Of a stretch of DNA of 64,000 nucleotides, positions 36,080 through 45,529 are shown piece by piece (the stretch's first letter is position 1; each line of letters begins with the position of its first letter). The position numbers and the translations under genes were made by a program. The notes under the pieces were generated by a model, which ran no database searches, was not told where the DNA came from, and saw only the letters and a list, made by a program, of their open reading frames with translations. The stretch comes from Spirosoma montaniterrae (lineage in GTDB: Bacteria > Bacteroidota > Bacteroidia > Cytophagales > Spirosomataceae): NCBI RefSeq assembly GCF_001988955.1, contig NZ_CP014263.1, positions 5,498,501 through 5,562,500 on the forward strand, written 5' to 3'.

Positions 36080-36637
36080 ATGTCACGTATAGGTAAGAAA
36101 CCCATCGCCCTGCCCAGCAACGTAACGTTGTCTGTTGACGACCAGAACGTTGTGACGGTAAAAGGGCCTAAAGGCACCCTGACCCAAACCGTTGACCGCG
36201 ACATTACGGTTAGCGTTGAAGATGGTCAGATTCAGGTAACGCGTCCTACCGAGCAGAAGCGGCATAAAGCTCTGCACGGTCTCTATCGCTCGTTGGTAAG
36301 CAACATGGTGTTGGGCGTTAGTGAGGGCTTTAAGCTCAACCTCGAAATCATTGGGGTAGGTTATAAAGCATCCGTTGCCAATAACGTACTTGAACTACAA
36401 CTTGGCTACTCACACAATGTGTATGTGGCAGTGCCGAGCGAAATCAAGGTAACAGCCGTTACGGAAAAAGGTCAGAACCCGAAAGTTTATCTGGAAGGAT
36501 ATGACAAGCAATTGCTGGGCGATGTAGCAGCCAAAATCCGCTCGTTGCGCAAAGTTGAGCCGTACAAAGGCAAAGGTATCCGCTTCGTGGGCGAAGAAGT
36601 TCGTCGGAAAGCTGGTAAGTCTTCGTCTAAGAAATAA
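36080..36637 (+). CDS. rplF: 50S ribosomal protein L6
   Basis: 185 residues with two similar domains, located near the GTPase-associated centre. Segments: [40 protein letters not shown], and [20 protein letters not shown]. Intact and in standard order. Confidence 0.97.
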   Translation: MSRIGKKPIALPSNVTLSVDDQNVVTVKGPKGTLTQTVDRDITVSVEDGQIQVTRPTEQKRHKALHGLYRSLVSNMVLGVSEGFKLNLEIIGVGYKASVANNVLELQLGYSHNVYVAVPSEIKVTAVTEKGQNPKVYLEGYDKQLLGDVAAKIRSLRKVEPYKGKGIRFVGEEVRRKAGKSSSKK

Positions 36638-36672
36638 TTTCAAATTCGCCTATTTGGTCGGAATCAAATAAA

Positions 36673-37026
36673 ATGGCAACGAATAAAAAATCAAGAAGAC
36701 AGCGGATTAAGTTCGGTATTCGCGCTAAAGTGTCGGGTACACCGCAACGTCCGCGTCTGACCGTATTTCGCTCGAATAAAGCGATCTACGCCCAAATTAT
36801 CGATGACGTAGCGGGCCATACGCTGGCTTCGGCCTCGTCGGTCGAACTGAAAAATGAGGTACAAGGCAACACCATCGAAACGGCGAAGAAAGTCGGTTTG
36901 CGGTTAGCTGAGAAAGCGAAAGCCAAGAACATCGACGCCGTCGTGTTTGATCGCAATGGCTACCTGTATCACGGAAAAGTTAAAGCACTGGCCGATGCAG
37001 CCCGCGAGGGTGGCCTTTCCTTCTAA
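36673..37026 (+). CDS. rplR: 50S ribosomal protein L18
   Basis: 117 residues. L18 carries 5S rRNA into the large subunit. Recognised by [20 protein letters not shown], the [15 protein letters not shown] segment, and the C-terminal [15 protein letters not shown]. Normal length. Confidence 0.97.
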   Translation: MATNKKSRRQRIKFGIRAKVSGTPQRPRLTVFRSNKAIYAQIIDDVAGHTLASASSVELKNEVQGNTIETAKKVGLRLAEKAKAKNIDAVVFDRNGYLYHGKVKALADAAREGGLSF

Positions 37027-37032
37027 GCGAAG

Positions 37033-37551
37033 ATGAACACGAACGCAGCAAGACCTACAAAGTATAACGAAGCCGACCTAAAAGAAAAGGTAGTAGCCAT
37101 CAATCGCGTAGCGAAAGTGGTGAAGGGTGGTCGTCGGTTTAGTTTCTCGGCAATCGTTGTGGTTGGCGATGGTAACGGCGTAGTTGGTTATGGCTTAGGC
37201 AAAGCCAATGAAGTAACTGACGCCATTGCGAAGGGCGTAGAAGACGCCAAGAAAAACTTAGTACAGATTCCGCTGTTGAAGCGCACGGTTCCGCACGAGA
37301 TGGAAGGTAAATTCAGCGGTGGTTTTGTTCTGCTGAAGCCTGCTGCCCCTGGTACGGGCCTGATTGCTGGTGGTGCTATGCGTGCTGTGCTGGAATCAGC
37401 CGGCGTACATGATATCCTGGCAAAATCGAAGGGTTCGTCGAACCCGCACAACGTAGTAAAAGCAACTCTCGATGCATTGCTGAAGATGCGTCTACCCCAT
37501 CAGGTGGCGTTTCAGCGGCAGATAAGCGTTGCTAAAGTGTTTAACGGCTAA
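37033..37551 (+). CDS. rpsE: 30S ribosomal protein S5
   Basis: 172 residues. S5 contributes to decoding fidelity and mRNA helicase activity. Visible: [60 protein letters not shown] and [16 protein letters not shown]. Starts 6 bp after rplR. Confidence 0.97.
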   Translation: MNTNAARPTKYNEADLKEKVVAINRVAKVVKGGRRFSFSAIVVVGDGNGVVGYGLGKANEVTDAIAKGVEDAKKNLVQIPLLKRTVPHEMEGKFSGGFVLLKPAAPGTGLIAGGAMRAVLESAGVHDILAKSKGSSNPHNVVKATLDALLKMRLPHQVAFQRQISVAKVFNG

Positions 37552-37564
37552 TCGAAGCACAGAC

Positions 37565-37744
37565 ATGGCACAAGTACGCATTACGCAGGTCCGTAGCACG
37601 ATCAAACGGCCTCTAACACAAAAAAACGCTATCAAGTCACTGGGCTTGGGCAAAATCAACCGCAGTGTAGTCGTTGAAATGAACGACTCTATGCGTGGTG
37701 CAGTGAACAAAGTACAGCACCTGGTGAAGGTTGAAGAAATTTAA
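37565..37744 (+). CDS. rpmD: 50S ribosomal protein L30
   Basis: 59 residues from the ATG at 37565; the open frame reaches 12 codons further upstream into the rpsE overlap, but MAQVRITQVRSTIKRPLTQK is the family start. It has K-S-L-G-L-G-K-I-N-R-S, and normal L30 length. A 95-bp gap with a promoter-like box follows. Confidence 0.96.
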   Translation: MAQVRITQVRSTIKRPLTQKNAIKSLGLGKINRSVVVEMNDSMRGAVNKVQHLVKVEEI

Positions 37745-37745
37745 T

Positions 37746-37818
37746 TATCTTTGCGATTCTTTTGGCTTTTTGTGTGCTTCGATGCTCTATTGAGGTGCAA
37801 CATCAGGTCAAAAGAATC
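37746..37818 (+). promoter_or_regulatory. internal promoter box and leader hairpin before rplO
   Basis: TATCTTTG (37746-37753) is an exact TANNTTTG match right after rpmD. It is followed by a perfect 10-bp inverted repeat, GATTCTTTTG (37755-37764) and CAAAAGAATC (37809-37818), enclosing 44 nt. This suggests a secondary promoter for rplO-secY and beyond, with a structured leader, perhaps regulatory. Confidence 0.4.
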
Positions 37819-37839
37819 AGCTTTTTAACAAAAACAACA

Positions 37840-38316
37840 ATGAATTTAAGCAACCTTAGACCGGCAAAAGGTTCCGTCAGAGAGCGCAAGCGAGTCGGGC
37901 GCGGACAAGGCTCGGGTATGGGCGGTACGTCCACCCGTGGTCACAAAGGAGCGCAGTCGCGTTCTGGTTATAGCCGCAAAACACACTTTGAAGGTGGTCA
38001 GATGCCCCTACAACGTCGTGTGCCAAAGTTTGGCTTTAAAAATATCAACCGCGTCGAATACAAACCTCTCAATCTGGATTCGATTCAGACTCTGGTTGAG
38101 CAAACGAACGCTACGGTCGTTGACCTGAACCTGCTTTTAGAGCACGGTCTTGTCAGCAAGAAGGATTTGGTAAAAATTCTGAGCCGTGGCGAATTAACGT
38201 CGGCAGTTGAAATTCACGCGCATGCTTTCTCCGCTTCGGCAAAGGAAGCGATTGAGAAAGCCGGTGGCAAGGCAATTGTGCCGACAAAACCAGCGAAAGA
38301 AGAAGCAGCGAACTAA
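37840..38316 (+). CDS. rplO: 50S ribosomal protein L15
   Basis: 158 residues from the ATG at 37840; an upstream in-frame start at 37762 would translate the leader hairpin and is rejected. L15 is a late-assembling 23S binder. Visible: MNLSNLRPAKGSVRERKRVG, GRGQGSGMGGTSTRGHKGAQ, and FEGGQMPLQRRVPKFGF. secY follows by 33 bp. Confidence 0.96.
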   Translation: MNLSNLRPAKGSVRERKRVGRGQGSGMGGTSTRGHKGAQSRSGYSRKTHFEGGQMPLQRRVPKFGFKNINRVEYKPLNLDSIQTLVEQTNATVVDLNLLLEHGLVSKKDLVKILSRGELTSAVEIHAHAFSASAKEAIEKAGGKAIVPTKPAKEEAAN

Positions 38317-38349
38317 TCGTGTGAGCACGGCTAAGGCCGACCTACTTGT

Positions 38350-39666
38350 ATGAACCGACTCATCACCACGTTTAAAAATATTTTTGCGATTGACGAGTTG
38401 CGGAGTCGAATCCTCAACACGCTGCTGTTTATCACGGCGTTTCGTCTCGGTTCGGCCATTGTGCTGCCCGGTGTTGATCCGAACAAACTGAATCTGAACC
38501 CACAGGGGTTGCTCGGTTTGCTGGATACGTTTTTGGGAGGAGCCTTCAGTAAAGCGTCAATTTTTGCGCTGGGCATCATGCCGTACATCTCGGCCTCGAT
38601 TGCTATCCAGTTGCTGACGCTCGCGCTGCCTTACTTCCAGAAAATGCAGAAGGAAGGTGAATCGGGCAGAAAGCGTTTGAATCAGATTACCCGCGTGTTA
38701 ACTATCGCGGTAACAGCCGTTCAGGCTATCACCTATATCCGCACCACAATTCCGCCGGAAGCTCTGCTGATTGATCGCGGTTTGTTCACGATCTCGTCAT
38801 TGTTCATTCTGACGTCAGGTACCATTTTCTGTATGTGGCTTGGCGAACGGATTACGGATAAAGGTATAGGTAACGGGATCTCGATGATTATTATGATCGG
38901 GATTGTGTCGCGGTTGCCGGGTGCTATCATTGGCGAAGCGCAGTCTCGCGGTACGAGCCAGCTATTGGTTTTCGTGCTGGAGATCGTAGCTCTTTACTTT
39001 GTTGTGATGGGCGCGGTGGTGCTGACACAGGCCGTTCGACGGATACCAATTCAGTATGCCAAACAGGTTATCGGTAATAAGGTTGTGGGCGGTCAGCGGC
39101 AGTACCTGCCATTGAAATTAAACGCAGCCGGTGTGATGCCGATTATCTTTGCACAGGCGTTAATGTTCATCCCGACTTACGTGGCCGGACTGTTTGCTGA
39201 CAAGAGCGACTTTGCGGCTGGTGTGCAGAATGCATTTGCGAGCTATACGTCGTGGCAGTATAACCTGCTGTTCGCGCTGCTGATTATTGTCTTCACATTC
39301 TTCTACACGGCTATCTCGGTTAACCCCGTTCAGATTGCCGACGACATGAAGCGTAGCGGTGGTTTTATTCCAGGGGTAAAGCCGGGCATTCAAACCTCTG
39401 ACTATATCGGCACCGTGTTGGATCGGATTACGCTGCCGGGTGCTATCATGCTGGCGGTTGTAGCTATCCTGCCTGCTATTGCTAACCTATTGGGTATGAC
39501 CAGCGGTTTTGCACAGTTCTTTGGCGGAACGTCCTTGCTGATTATGGTAGGTGTTGTGCTCGACACGCTGCAACAGGTTGAAAGCTACCTGCTGATGCGC
39601 CGGTACGAAGGGTTGATGAAGTCAGGTCGTGTACAGGGCCGAACGAGCGAAGCCGCAGTTGCTTAA
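38350..39666 (+). CDS. secY: protein translocase subunit SecY
   Basis: 438 residues, ten membrane helices. The central channel of the Sec translocon in the inner membrane. Recognisable: the plug region near LGLLDTFLGGAFSKASIFAL, GIMPYISASIAIQLL, and the cytosolic loop FTFFYTAISVNPVQIADDMK with its downstream RSGGFIPGVKPG. Located between rplO and map, with no adk between as found in some phyla. Confidence 0.97.
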   Translation: MNRLITTFKNIFAIDELRSRILNTLLFITAFRLGSAIVLPGVDPNKLNLNPQGLLGLLDTFLGGAFSKASIFALGIMPYISASIAIQLLTLALPYFQKMQKEGESGRKRLNQITRVLTIAVTAVQAITYIRTTIPPEALLIDRGLFTISSLFILTSGTIFCMWLGERITDKGIGNGISMIIMIGIVSRLPGAIIGEAQSRGTSQLLVFVLEIVALYFVVMGAVVLTQAVRRIPIQYAKQVIGNKVVGGQRQYLPLKLNAAGVMPIIFAQALMFIPTYVAGLFADKSDFAAGVQNAFASYTSWQYNLLFALLIIVFTFFYTAISVNPVQIADDMKRSGGFIPGVKPGIQTSDYIGTVLDRITLPGAIMLAVVAILPAIANLLGMTSGFAQFFGGTSLLIMVGVVLDTLQQVESYLLMRRYEGLMKSGRVQGRTSEAAVA

Positions 39667-39671
39667 TAGAA

Positions 39672-40511
39672 ATGGGAAGTTCTGAGAAGAAAGACAAGAT
39701 GGTTTATCTCAGGAGCGATGAAGAAATCGACCTGATAAAAATCAGTGCGCAGGTACTCGGAAAAGCCCATGCTGAAGTCGCGAGGTTAATTCGGCCAGGT
39801 GTTACGACAAAGGAACTTGACCGGGTTGCCGAAACGTTCATTAAGGATAATGGCGGTCATCCGTCATTTCTCGGCTTCAATAAGTTTCCGGCTTCATTGT
39901 GTATCTCGGTTAACGATGTAGTGGTACATGGGTTTCCGAGTCGCTATGAACTTCGCGATGGTGATATCATCTCGGTAGATTGTGGTGTAAAACTAAACGG
40001 CTATCACAGCGACAGTGCCTACACCTACCCGGTAGGAGAGGTAAGCCAGGCCGTTCGACGGTTATTGGCTCGCACAAAGGAGTCGGTATACGTGGGTGCG
40101 AAACAAGCTATTGATGGTAATCGTATTGGTGACATCGGCTACGCAATCCAGACATATACCGAGAAATATGGCTATTCGGTAGTACGTGAGTTGGTTGGTC
40201 ATGGTGTTGGTCAGAACCTGCACGAAGCTCCCGAGGTGCCTAACTATGGCAAACGCGGACAAGGTCCACGTTTGCGAGAAGGTATGGTACTGGCAATTGA
40301 GCCAATGATCAATTTTGGCAAAAAAGGCATTACTCAGGATAAGGATGGCTGGACAATTCGGACAGCCGACCGAAAACCTTCGGCGCATTTTGAACATACC
40401 GTGGCGGTTCGGAAAGGACGGGCGGAGATTCTGACAACGTTCGAGTACATCGAAGCCGTTACCGCCAACACAAGCCTGATGATTGAAGCACAGGAACTGA
40501 TGGCCGCATAA
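39672..40511 (+). CDS. map: methionine aminopeptidase, type I
   Basis: 279 residues. Removes the initiator Met from nascent proteins. The metal ligands are visible: Asp in [19 protein letters not shown], His in [16 protein letters not shown], Glu in LAIEPMI, and Glu in AHFEHTVAV. Start at 39672 is taken; an ATG at 39699 ([10 protein letters not shown]) is equally plausible and closer to the family start. infA follows by 7 bp. Confidence 0.96.
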   Translation: MGSSEKKDKMVYLRSDEEIDLIKISAQVLGKAHAEVARLIRPGVTTKELDRVAETFIKDNGGHPSFLGFNKFPASLCISVNDVVVHGFPSRYELRDGDIISVDCGVKLNGYHSDSAYTYPVGEVSQAVRRLLARTKESVYVGAKQAIDGNRIGDIGYAIQTYTEKYGYSVVRELVGHGVGQNLHEAPEVPNYGKRGQGPRLREGMVLAIEPMINFGKKGITQDKDGWTIRTADRKPSAHFEHTVAVRKGRAEILTTFEYIEAVTANTSLMIEAQELMAA

Positions 40512-40518
40512 AGCAGAC

Positions 40519-40737
40519 ATGGCAAAGCAGAATTCTATAGAACAGGACGGCGTTATTTTGGAGGCATTATCAAATGCTATGTTTCGGGTTGAACTGGCAA
40601 ACAAGCACGAGGTAATTGCTCACATCTCCGGCAAGATGCGGATGAACTACATCAAAATTCTGCCTGGTGATCGCGTGAAATTGGAGATGTCGCCTTATGA
40701 TTTGAGTAAGGCGCGAATTGTGTATCGGTATAAATAA
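40519..40737 (+). CDS. infA: translation initiation factor IF-1
   Basis: 72 residues, the exact usual length; an OB-fold protein binding the 30S A site. Visible: [40 protein letters not shown] and the [13 protein letters not shown] end. Followed by a 70-bp gap holding an inverted repeat, then rpmJ. Confidence 0.97.
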   Translation: MAKQNSIEQDGVILEALSNAMFRVELANKHEVIAHISGKMRMNYIKILPGDRVKLEMSPYDLSKARIVYRYK

Positions 40738-40800
40738 GTGAAAAGATAAACGTGAAAAGTGCATAGTCATTTTTCACGGGTCGCTATTCACTTTTAACTC
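40738..40800. repeat. intercistronic inverted repeat (infA-rpmJ)
   Basis: The left arm is GTGAAAAGATAAACGTGAAA plus AGTG (40738-40761), two copies of a GTGAAAAG word. The right arm is CATTTTTCACGGG ... TATTCACTTTTAACT (40768-40799). The arms pair with a few mismatches. It fills the gap between the infA stop and the rpmJ start. Confidence 0.65.
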
Positions 40801-40807
40801 AGAAACC

Positions 40808-40924
40808 ATGAAAGTCAAAGCGTCAATCAAGAAGCGCAGCGAAGACTGCATCGTGATCCGTCGGAAAGGGAAGCTGTACGTGATCAACAAGAAGAATCCC
40901 CGTTACAAACAAAGACAAGGTTAA
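40808..40924 (+). CDS. rpmJ: 50S ribosomal protein L36
   Basis: 38 residues, the smallest ribosomal protein: [20 protein letters not shown] followed by [18 protein letters not shown]. Only one of the usual zinc-binding cysteines is kept (Cys14), so this is the zinc-independent form. Standard position between infA and rpsM; its stop is 2 bp before rpsM. Confidence 0.96.
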   Translation: MKVKASIKKRSEDCIVIRRKGKLYVINKKNPRYKQRQG

Positions 40925-40926
40925 GC

Positions 40927-41304
40927 ATGGCACGTATTGCAGGTGTTGATATTCCAGATAAGAAGCGTGGAGAAATCGCGCTGACGTACATCTACGGCAT
41001 TGGCCGCAGCCGTGCTAAGAAAATCCTGACCGACGCGGGCATCAGCGTTGACAAGAAAGCCAGCGAGTGGTCGGATGAAGAGGCAAATGCCGTGCGTAAC
41101 GCTATTTCGGGCGAATACAAAGTTGAAGGTCAACTGCGTTCGGAAGTTCAGTTGAGCATCAAACGTCTTATGGACATCGGTTGTTACCGGGGTCTGCGTC
41201 ACCGGAAGGGTCTCCCTGTTCGTGGTCAACACACCAAGAACAACTCGCGTACCCGGAAAGGTAAACGTAAGACAGTTGCCAACAAGAAGAAAGTCACGAA
41301 GTAA
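40927..41304 (+). CDS. rpsM: 30S ribosomal protein S13
   Basis: 125 residues. S13 in the 30S head contacts tRNA and L5. Visible: [20 protein letters not shown], then [33 protein letters not shown] and [11 protein letters not shown]. Intact. Confidence 0.97.
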   Translation: MARIAGVDIPDKKRGEIALTYIYGIGRSRAKKILTDAGISVDKKASEWSDEEANAVRNAISGEYKVEGQLRSEVQLSIKRLMDIGCYRGLRHRKGLPVRGQHTKNNSRTRKGKRKTVANKKKVTK

Positions 41305-41350
41305 TTAATCGGTCACTCCGTAGTGATGACGATCACCTCCTAACAACACA

Positions 41351-41746
41351 ATGGCTCAGGCAAAACGTAAAGACAAAGCGAAAAAGCGCGTCGTAGTGGT
41401 TGAATCCGTTGGTCAGGTACACATCCGGGCTACGTTCAACAACATTATCATTTCGATCACCAACATGAACGGTCAGGTTATTTCCTGGGCGTCGGCGGGT
41501 AAAATGGGCTTCCGTGGCTCAAAGAAAAACACACCCTATGCTGCTCAAACGGCGGCATCGAACTGCGCTGCTGTTGCCCACGAATTGGGTATGCGCAAAG
41601 CAGAAGTGTTTGTGAAAGGTCCGGGATCGGGTCGCGAATCGGCCATCCGTACTATTCAGAACTCGGGTATTGAAGTGACCACAATTCGCGACATTACCCC
41701 GCTACCACACAACGGTTGTCGCCCACCGAAGCGTCGTCGCGTATAA
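41351..41746 (+). CDS. rpsK: 30S ribosomal protein S11
   Basis: 131 residues, platform protein interacting with S18 and mRNA. Visible: [40 protein letters not shown], and the C-terminal [18 protein letters not shown] 97-bp gap with a hairpin follows. Confidence 0.97.
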   Translation: MAQAKRKDKAKKRVVVVESVGQVHIRATFNNIIISITNMNGQVISWASAGKMGFRGSKKNTPYAAQTAASNCAAVAHELGMRKAEVFVKGPGSGRESAIRTIQNSGIEVTTIRDITPLPHNGCRPPKRRRV

Positions 41747-41784
41747 CGCACGATTGCTGAAAGGGCAGTTAAATACTCGAATGA

Positions 41785-41813
41785 GGACAGGCGACATTGG
41801 GTTGTGTCTGTCC
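41785..41813 (+). promoter_or_regulatory. hairpin in the rpsD leader
   Basis: GGACAG (41785-41790) pairs with CTGTCC (41808-41813). The stem can extend inward with CGACA and TTGTG through G-U pairs. It lies 31 bp upstream of rpsD. S4 represses the alpha operon in some bacteria by binding a leader structure, so this hairpin is a possible regulatory target; this is inference. Confidence 0.3.
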
Positions 41814-41843
41814 AAGTTTTCACCTTAATTCATTCAGTCAGGA

Positions 41844-42449
41844 ATGGCACGTTACACAGGGCCAAAAGCCAAAATTTCGCGCAAGTTCGGAGAGCCAGTT
41901 ATGGGTCCGAGCAAAGCGTTACAGAAAAAGAATTACGGACCGGGTATGCACGGTCGGGGGCGCAAGCGGAAACAGTCTGAATACGCGCTCCAGTTGATGG
42001 AGAAACAGAAGGTAAAATATACCTACGGTATTCTGGAACGTCAGTTCCGCGCGCTGTTCCATCGCGCGCAGGTTCGTGAAGGTATCACGGGCGAAAACCT
42101 GCTCAAACTGTGCGAAGCACGTTTAGATAACACCGTTTATCGGTTGGGCATCGCGTCGTCGCGCCGGGCCGCTCGTCAGTTGGTATCACACAAGCACATT
42201 GTGGTTGATGGCGAAGTGGTAAACATTCCGTCATATTCGCTGAAGCCCGGTCAATTGATCGGCGTTCGGGAGAAGTCGAAGTCACTCGAAGCTATTGCGT
42301 CGAGCCTGTCGGCCCGGAATACCAAACGGTATAATTGGGTTGAGTGGGATACGCAACAAATGGCGGGCAAGTTTATCAGCTACCCTGAGCGCGACCAAAT
42401 TCCGGAGAACTTCAACGAGCAGGCCATCGTCGAATTGTATTCGAAGTAA
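41844..42449 (+). CDS. rpsD: 30S ribosomal protein S4
   Basis: 201 residues, a 16S assembly initiator. Visible: [40 protein letters not shown] and the S4 RNA-binding domain (about 92-155, [38 protein letters not shown]). No zinc-binding CxxC cluster. Standard length. Confidence 0.97.
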   Translation: MARYTGPKAKISRKFGEPVMGPSKALQKKNYGPGMHGRGRKRKQSEYALQLMEKQKVKYTYGILERQFRALFHRAQVREGITGENLLKLCEARLDNTVYRLGIASSRRAARQLVSHKHIVVDGEVVNIPSYSLKPGQLIGVREKSKSLEAIASSLSARNTKRYNWVEWDTQQMAGKFISYPERDQIPENFNEQAIVELYSK

Positions 42450-42608
42450 TCAGGCTGGCAGAACTTAGCAGGTTCTGCCGCAATTATATATAGTTTTCAG
42501 AGGGCGGTGTACAGTGAGTGGTATTTGCTGACTGAGACCTGTCAACTGAAGACTACAAAAAGAGTCGTCACTCCCCGGCAGAGAACTGCTGTAAACAATA
42601 CGAAACGT
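42450..42608 (+). promoter_or_regulatory. rpsD-rpoA gap with hairpin
   Basis: This 159-bp gap has a perfect 8-bp hairpin, GGCAGAAC (42457-42464) with GTTCTGCC (42472-42479), followed by an AT-rich stretch without a T run. It may be an mRNA processing or weak attenuation site. The open frame from 42507 into rpoA is not taken as coding because RpoA normally begins near 42609. Confidence 0.35.
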
Positions 42609-43598
42609 ATGTCCATCTTAGCGTTCCAAATGCCCGACAAAGTCGTCGTAGAAAAAGCCGACGATTTTCACGGGGTGTTTGAATTCAAGCCTCTTGAAAA
42701 AGGATACGGTGTGACCATTGGCAATGCGCTCCGGCGCATTCTGCTGTCATCGCTGGAAGGCTACACCATTACGAGCGTAAAATTTCCTGGCGTGTTGCAC
42801 GAGTTTTCCTCAATTGAGGGCGTTGTTGAAGACGTGACGGAGATCATTCTGAACCTGAAAATGGTTCGTTTCAAGAAGATCAACGACGTTGTTGACAACA
42901 AAATTACGGTTAACATCAAGAAGCAGTCGGTACTGAAAGCAGGTGATATATCCAAGTTCTCACCCTCGTTTGAAGTGCTGAATCCTGAACTGGAAATCTG
43001 CCATATTGACGATACACGCGACCTGGAAATGGAAATCTTCGTGGAAAAAGGACGCGGATATGTACCCGCCGACGAACCACGGGCCAACGAATTACCCTTC
43101 GGTCATATTCCTATCGACGCTATTTACACGCCTATCAAGAACGTGAAATACAGCGTTGAAAACACGCGCGTTGAGCAGAAAACTGACTACGAGCGGTTGT
43201 TGTTAGACATCGAGACCGATGGTTCGATTCATCCGGAAGAAGCACTGAAAGGTGCTGCTCATATCCTGATTCAGCACTTTATGCTGTTCTCGGATCAAAC
43301 GATGACTTTCGAGACGACCAAGCCGGAAGAAGAAAATGTGGTTGATGAAGAAGTGCTGCACATGCGGAAACTTTTGAAAACCTCGCTGGCTGATCTGGAC
43401 TTGTCGGTACGGGCCTACAACTGCCTGAAATCGGCTGACGTGCGCACGCTCGGCGATTTGGTTCGGCTGGAGATTTCAGACATGATGAAGTTCCGTAACT
43501 TCGGTAAGAAATCATTGACGGAGCTTGAGCAATTAGTTGCTGAAAAGAACCTGACGTTCGGTATGGACGTCGCCAAGTACAGATTAGACGAAGACTAA
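42609..43598 (+). CDS. rpoA: DNA-directed RNA polymerase subunit alpha
   Basis: 329 residues from ATG 42609. N-terminal assembly domain: [40 protein letters not shown]-terminal DNA/activator-binding domain: [38 protein letters not shown]. Located, as usual, between rpsD and rplQ. A low-complexity inverted repeat fills the following gap. Confidence 0.97.
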   Translation: MSILAFQMPDKVVVEKADDFHGVFEFKPLEKGYGVTIGNALRRILLSSLEGYTITSVKFPGVLHEFSSIEGVVEDVTEIILNLKMVRFKKINDVVDNKITVNIKKQSVLKAGDISKFSPSFEVLNPELEICHIDDTRDLEMEIFVEKGRGYVPADEPRANELPFGHIPIDAIYTPIKNVKYSVENTRVEQKTDYERLLLDIETDGSIHPEEALKGAAHILIQHFMLFSDQTMTFETTKPEEENVVDEEVLHMRKLLKTSLADLDLSVRAYNCLKSADVRTLGDLVRLEISDMMKFRNFGKKSLTELEQLVAEKNLTFGMDVAKYRLDED

Positions 43599-43603
43599 CA
43601 CAT

Positions 43604-43687
43604 TAAGGAGAAAGGAGTAAAGGAGAAAGGAGGAAAGGGAATAAACCCCCTTATTCCGTTCTCCCCCCTCCCTTACTCCCTTTACCA
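43604..43687. repeat. intercistronic inverted repeat (rpoA-rplQ)
   Basis: The left arm is a run of AAGGAGAAAGGAGTAAAGG-type words (about 43604-43643). The right arm is the matching pyrimidine run TTATTCCGTTCTCC... CCCTTACTCCCTTTACC (about 43650-43687). Pairing is imperfect but long. The arms are almost pure purine and pure pyrimidine. It ends 3 bp before the rplQ start codon. Confidence 0.7.
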
Positions 43688-43689
43688 AA

Positions 43690-44301
43690 ATGAGACACGG
43701 TAAGAAAGATAATCACCTCAGCCGGACGCACTCGCATCGCCAGGCCATGTTGCAGAACATGGCAGCGTCGCTGATTCTGCACAAGCGGATCGAAACAACG
43801 GTTGCAAAGGCGAAAGAACTCCGCAAATTTGTGGAACCGTTACTGACCAAGGCGAAGGACGATACGTTCCAGAATCGCCGGGTTGTGTTCCAGACGTTGC
43901 ACAACAACGACACGATTAAAGAACTCTTCGGAACGGTAGCCGACAAGATCGCGAACCGTCCGGGTGGTTATACGCGCATCATCAAGCTGGGGAACCGGGC
44001 CGGTGACAATGCCGATACCTGCCTGATCGAACTGGTGGACTTTAACGAAACGCTGATCGCGGTTGCGGCTGAGAAAGCGGCTGCTACGACCAAAACGCGC
44101 CGGAGCCGCCGGGGTAGTGGAGTACGTGCTGCCGCTACAACCGAAGCTGCTCCTGTGGTGGCGGCTGAAGCACCTGCTGCCGAAGTTATTGAGGAGACTC
44201 CCGTTGCGGAAGCCCCTGTCGAAACGGTAGAAGAAGCATCTGCCAACGAAACGCCCGCTGCTCCTGAAGCATCGGCTGACGACGAAACGAAACAGAGCTA
44301 A
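43690..44301 (+). CDS. rplQ: 50S ribosomal protein L17 with acidic C-terminal extension
   Basis: 203 residues against about 115-130 in most bacteria. The core (1-120) is normal: [38 protein letters not shown], and [20 protein letters not shown]. Residues 130-203 are a basic hinge ([11 protein letters not shown]) followed by an Ala/Glu/Pro/Val-rich acidic tail. The tail has no named function. Last gene of the operon; a strong terminator follows. Confidence 0.95.
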   Translation: MRHGKKDNHLSRTHSHRQAMLQNMAASLILHKRIETTVAKAKELRKFVEPLLTKAKDDTFQNRRVVFQTLHNNDTIKELFGTVADKIANRPGGYTRIIKLGNRAGDNADTCLIELVDFNETLIAVAAEKAAATTKTRRSRRGSGVRAAATTEAAPVVAAEAPAAEVIEETPVAEAPVETVEEASANETPAAPEASADDETKQS

Positions 44302-44324
44302 TGCCGATTCGTTTTTTCATAGCG

Positions 44325-44362
44325 AAAAGGGGTTAACCAGACGATGGTTAGCCCCTTTTTTT
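44325..44362 (+). terminator. terminator of the ribosomal operon
   Basis: A ten-pair stem, GGGGTTAACC (44329-44338) with GGTTAGCCCC (44346-44355; one G-U pair), has A-run and seven-T flanks (44356-44362). It lies 24 bp after rplQ. Confidence 0.9.
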
Positions 44363-44388
44363 AGACTTTTGTACTCCAAAAAGCATTC

Positions 44389-45492
44389 ATGAAACATACG
44401 CAACAGCCCGAAGCCCTGCTGGTTTTGCAGGATGGTTCAGTATATCGGGGCCTCGCCTTAGGTAAAAAAGGCACCGCCGGGGGCGAAATCTGCTTTAACA
44501 CCGGCATGACCGGCTATCAGGAGATTTACACCGACCCGTCTTACTATGGTCAGGTCATCATCAACACCACGTCGCACATTGGCAACTATGGTGTATTGCA
44601 CGATGCCGAGCAGGAATCGTCGGGCGTGAAAATCCGAGGGATGGTCTGCAATTTCTTCTCAAACATACATTCGCGCTATACCGCCGACGGGTCGTTGCAG
44701 GATTATTTTGAGCAAGCTAATATTGTCGGGATTCACGGCATCGACACCCGGCAGTTAGTACGTTACATTCGCTCGAAAGGAGTGATGAACTGCATCATTT
44801 CGTCGGAGATTTTAGATCCCGCCCTATTATTGGCCGAATTGCAGAAAGTGCCGGATATGGAAGGGCTGGAACTATCGTCAGAAGTAAGCACTAAGAACGC
44901 TTACGAACAGGGTGATCCTGAATCGGCCCTGCGCGTAGCCGTGCTGGATTTAGGCGTCAAACGCAGCATCCTGAGCAATTTCAACGAGCGGGGCGTATTT
45001 ACGAAGGTATTCCCGGCCAAAACGCCATTTGCCGAGTTAGCCGCCTGGAAACCTAATGGCTTTTTTATTGCCAATGGCCCCGGCGACCCGGCAGCAATGC
45101 CCTACGCTGTTGAAACCGTGAAGCAGGCTTTAGATACTGACAAGCCAGTTTTCGGCATCTGTCTCGGCCACCAGATTTTGTCGCTCGCCAGTGGCATCTC
45201 GACCTACAAAATGCATAACGGCCACCGGGGGCTGAACCACCCGGTGAAGAATCTGATTACAGGACATTGCGAAATTACGTCGCAAAACCACGGTTTTGCC
45301 GTTCGGGCCGAAGAAGTGCGTGACCACGCTAACGTTGAACTGACCCACGTTAATCTGAACGACAACACCATTGAGGGCATCCGGCGCAAAGACAAACCTG
45401 CTTTTTCGGTGCAATACCATCCCGAATCGTCGCCCGGCCCACACGATTCGCGCTACCTGTTCGATCAGTTCGTACAGATGATGAAGGAGTAA
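44389..45492 (+). CDS. carA: carbamoyl-phosphate synthase small chain
   Basis: 367 residues. The glutaminase subunit that feeds ammonia to CarB for carbamoyl phosphate, used in pyrimidine and arginine synthesis. N-terminal domain GEICFNTGMTGYQEIYTDPS; class I glutamine amidotransferase domain (about 180-365) with nucleophile Cys in FGICLGHQIL, plus VQYHPESSPGP supplying His and Glu. carB is not adjacent. A 7/8 -7-like box (GACTTTTG, about 44364) precedes it, a weak promoter candidate. Confidence 0.96.
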   Translation: MKHTQQPEALLVLQDGSVYRGLALGKKGTAGGEICFNTGMTGYQEIYTDPSYYGQVIINTTSHIGNYGVLHDAEQESSGVKIRGMVCNFFSNIHSRYTADGSLQDYFEQANIVGIHGIDTRQLVRYIRSKGVMNCIISSEILDPALLLAELQKVPDMEGLELSSEVSTKNAYEQGDPESALRVAVLDLGVKRSILSNFNERGVFTKVFPAKTPFAELAAWKPNGFFIANGPGDPAAMPYAVETVKQALDTDKPVFGICLGHQILSLASGISTYKMHNGHRGLNHPVKNLITGHCEITSQNHGFAVRAEEVRDHANVELTHVNLNDNTIEGIRRKDKPAFSVQYHPESSPGPHDSRYLFDQFVQMMKE

Positions 45493-45494
45493 TA

Positions 45495-45529
45495 TAAAGA
45501 AGCCCGGCCCACATCGCCGGGCTTCTTTA
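45495..45529. terminator. bidirectional Rho-independent terminator
   Basis: A perfect 14-bp stem, TAAAGAAGCCCGGC (45495-45508) with GCCGGGCTTCTTTA (45516-45529). It serves carA on the plus strand and overlaps the stop codon of the helicase gene on the minus strand. Confidence 0.88.

Noticed and set aside
42507..42608. Longer RpoA start
   Set aside because: Would translate the gap hairpin region; the family start [11 protein letters not shown] is at 42609.
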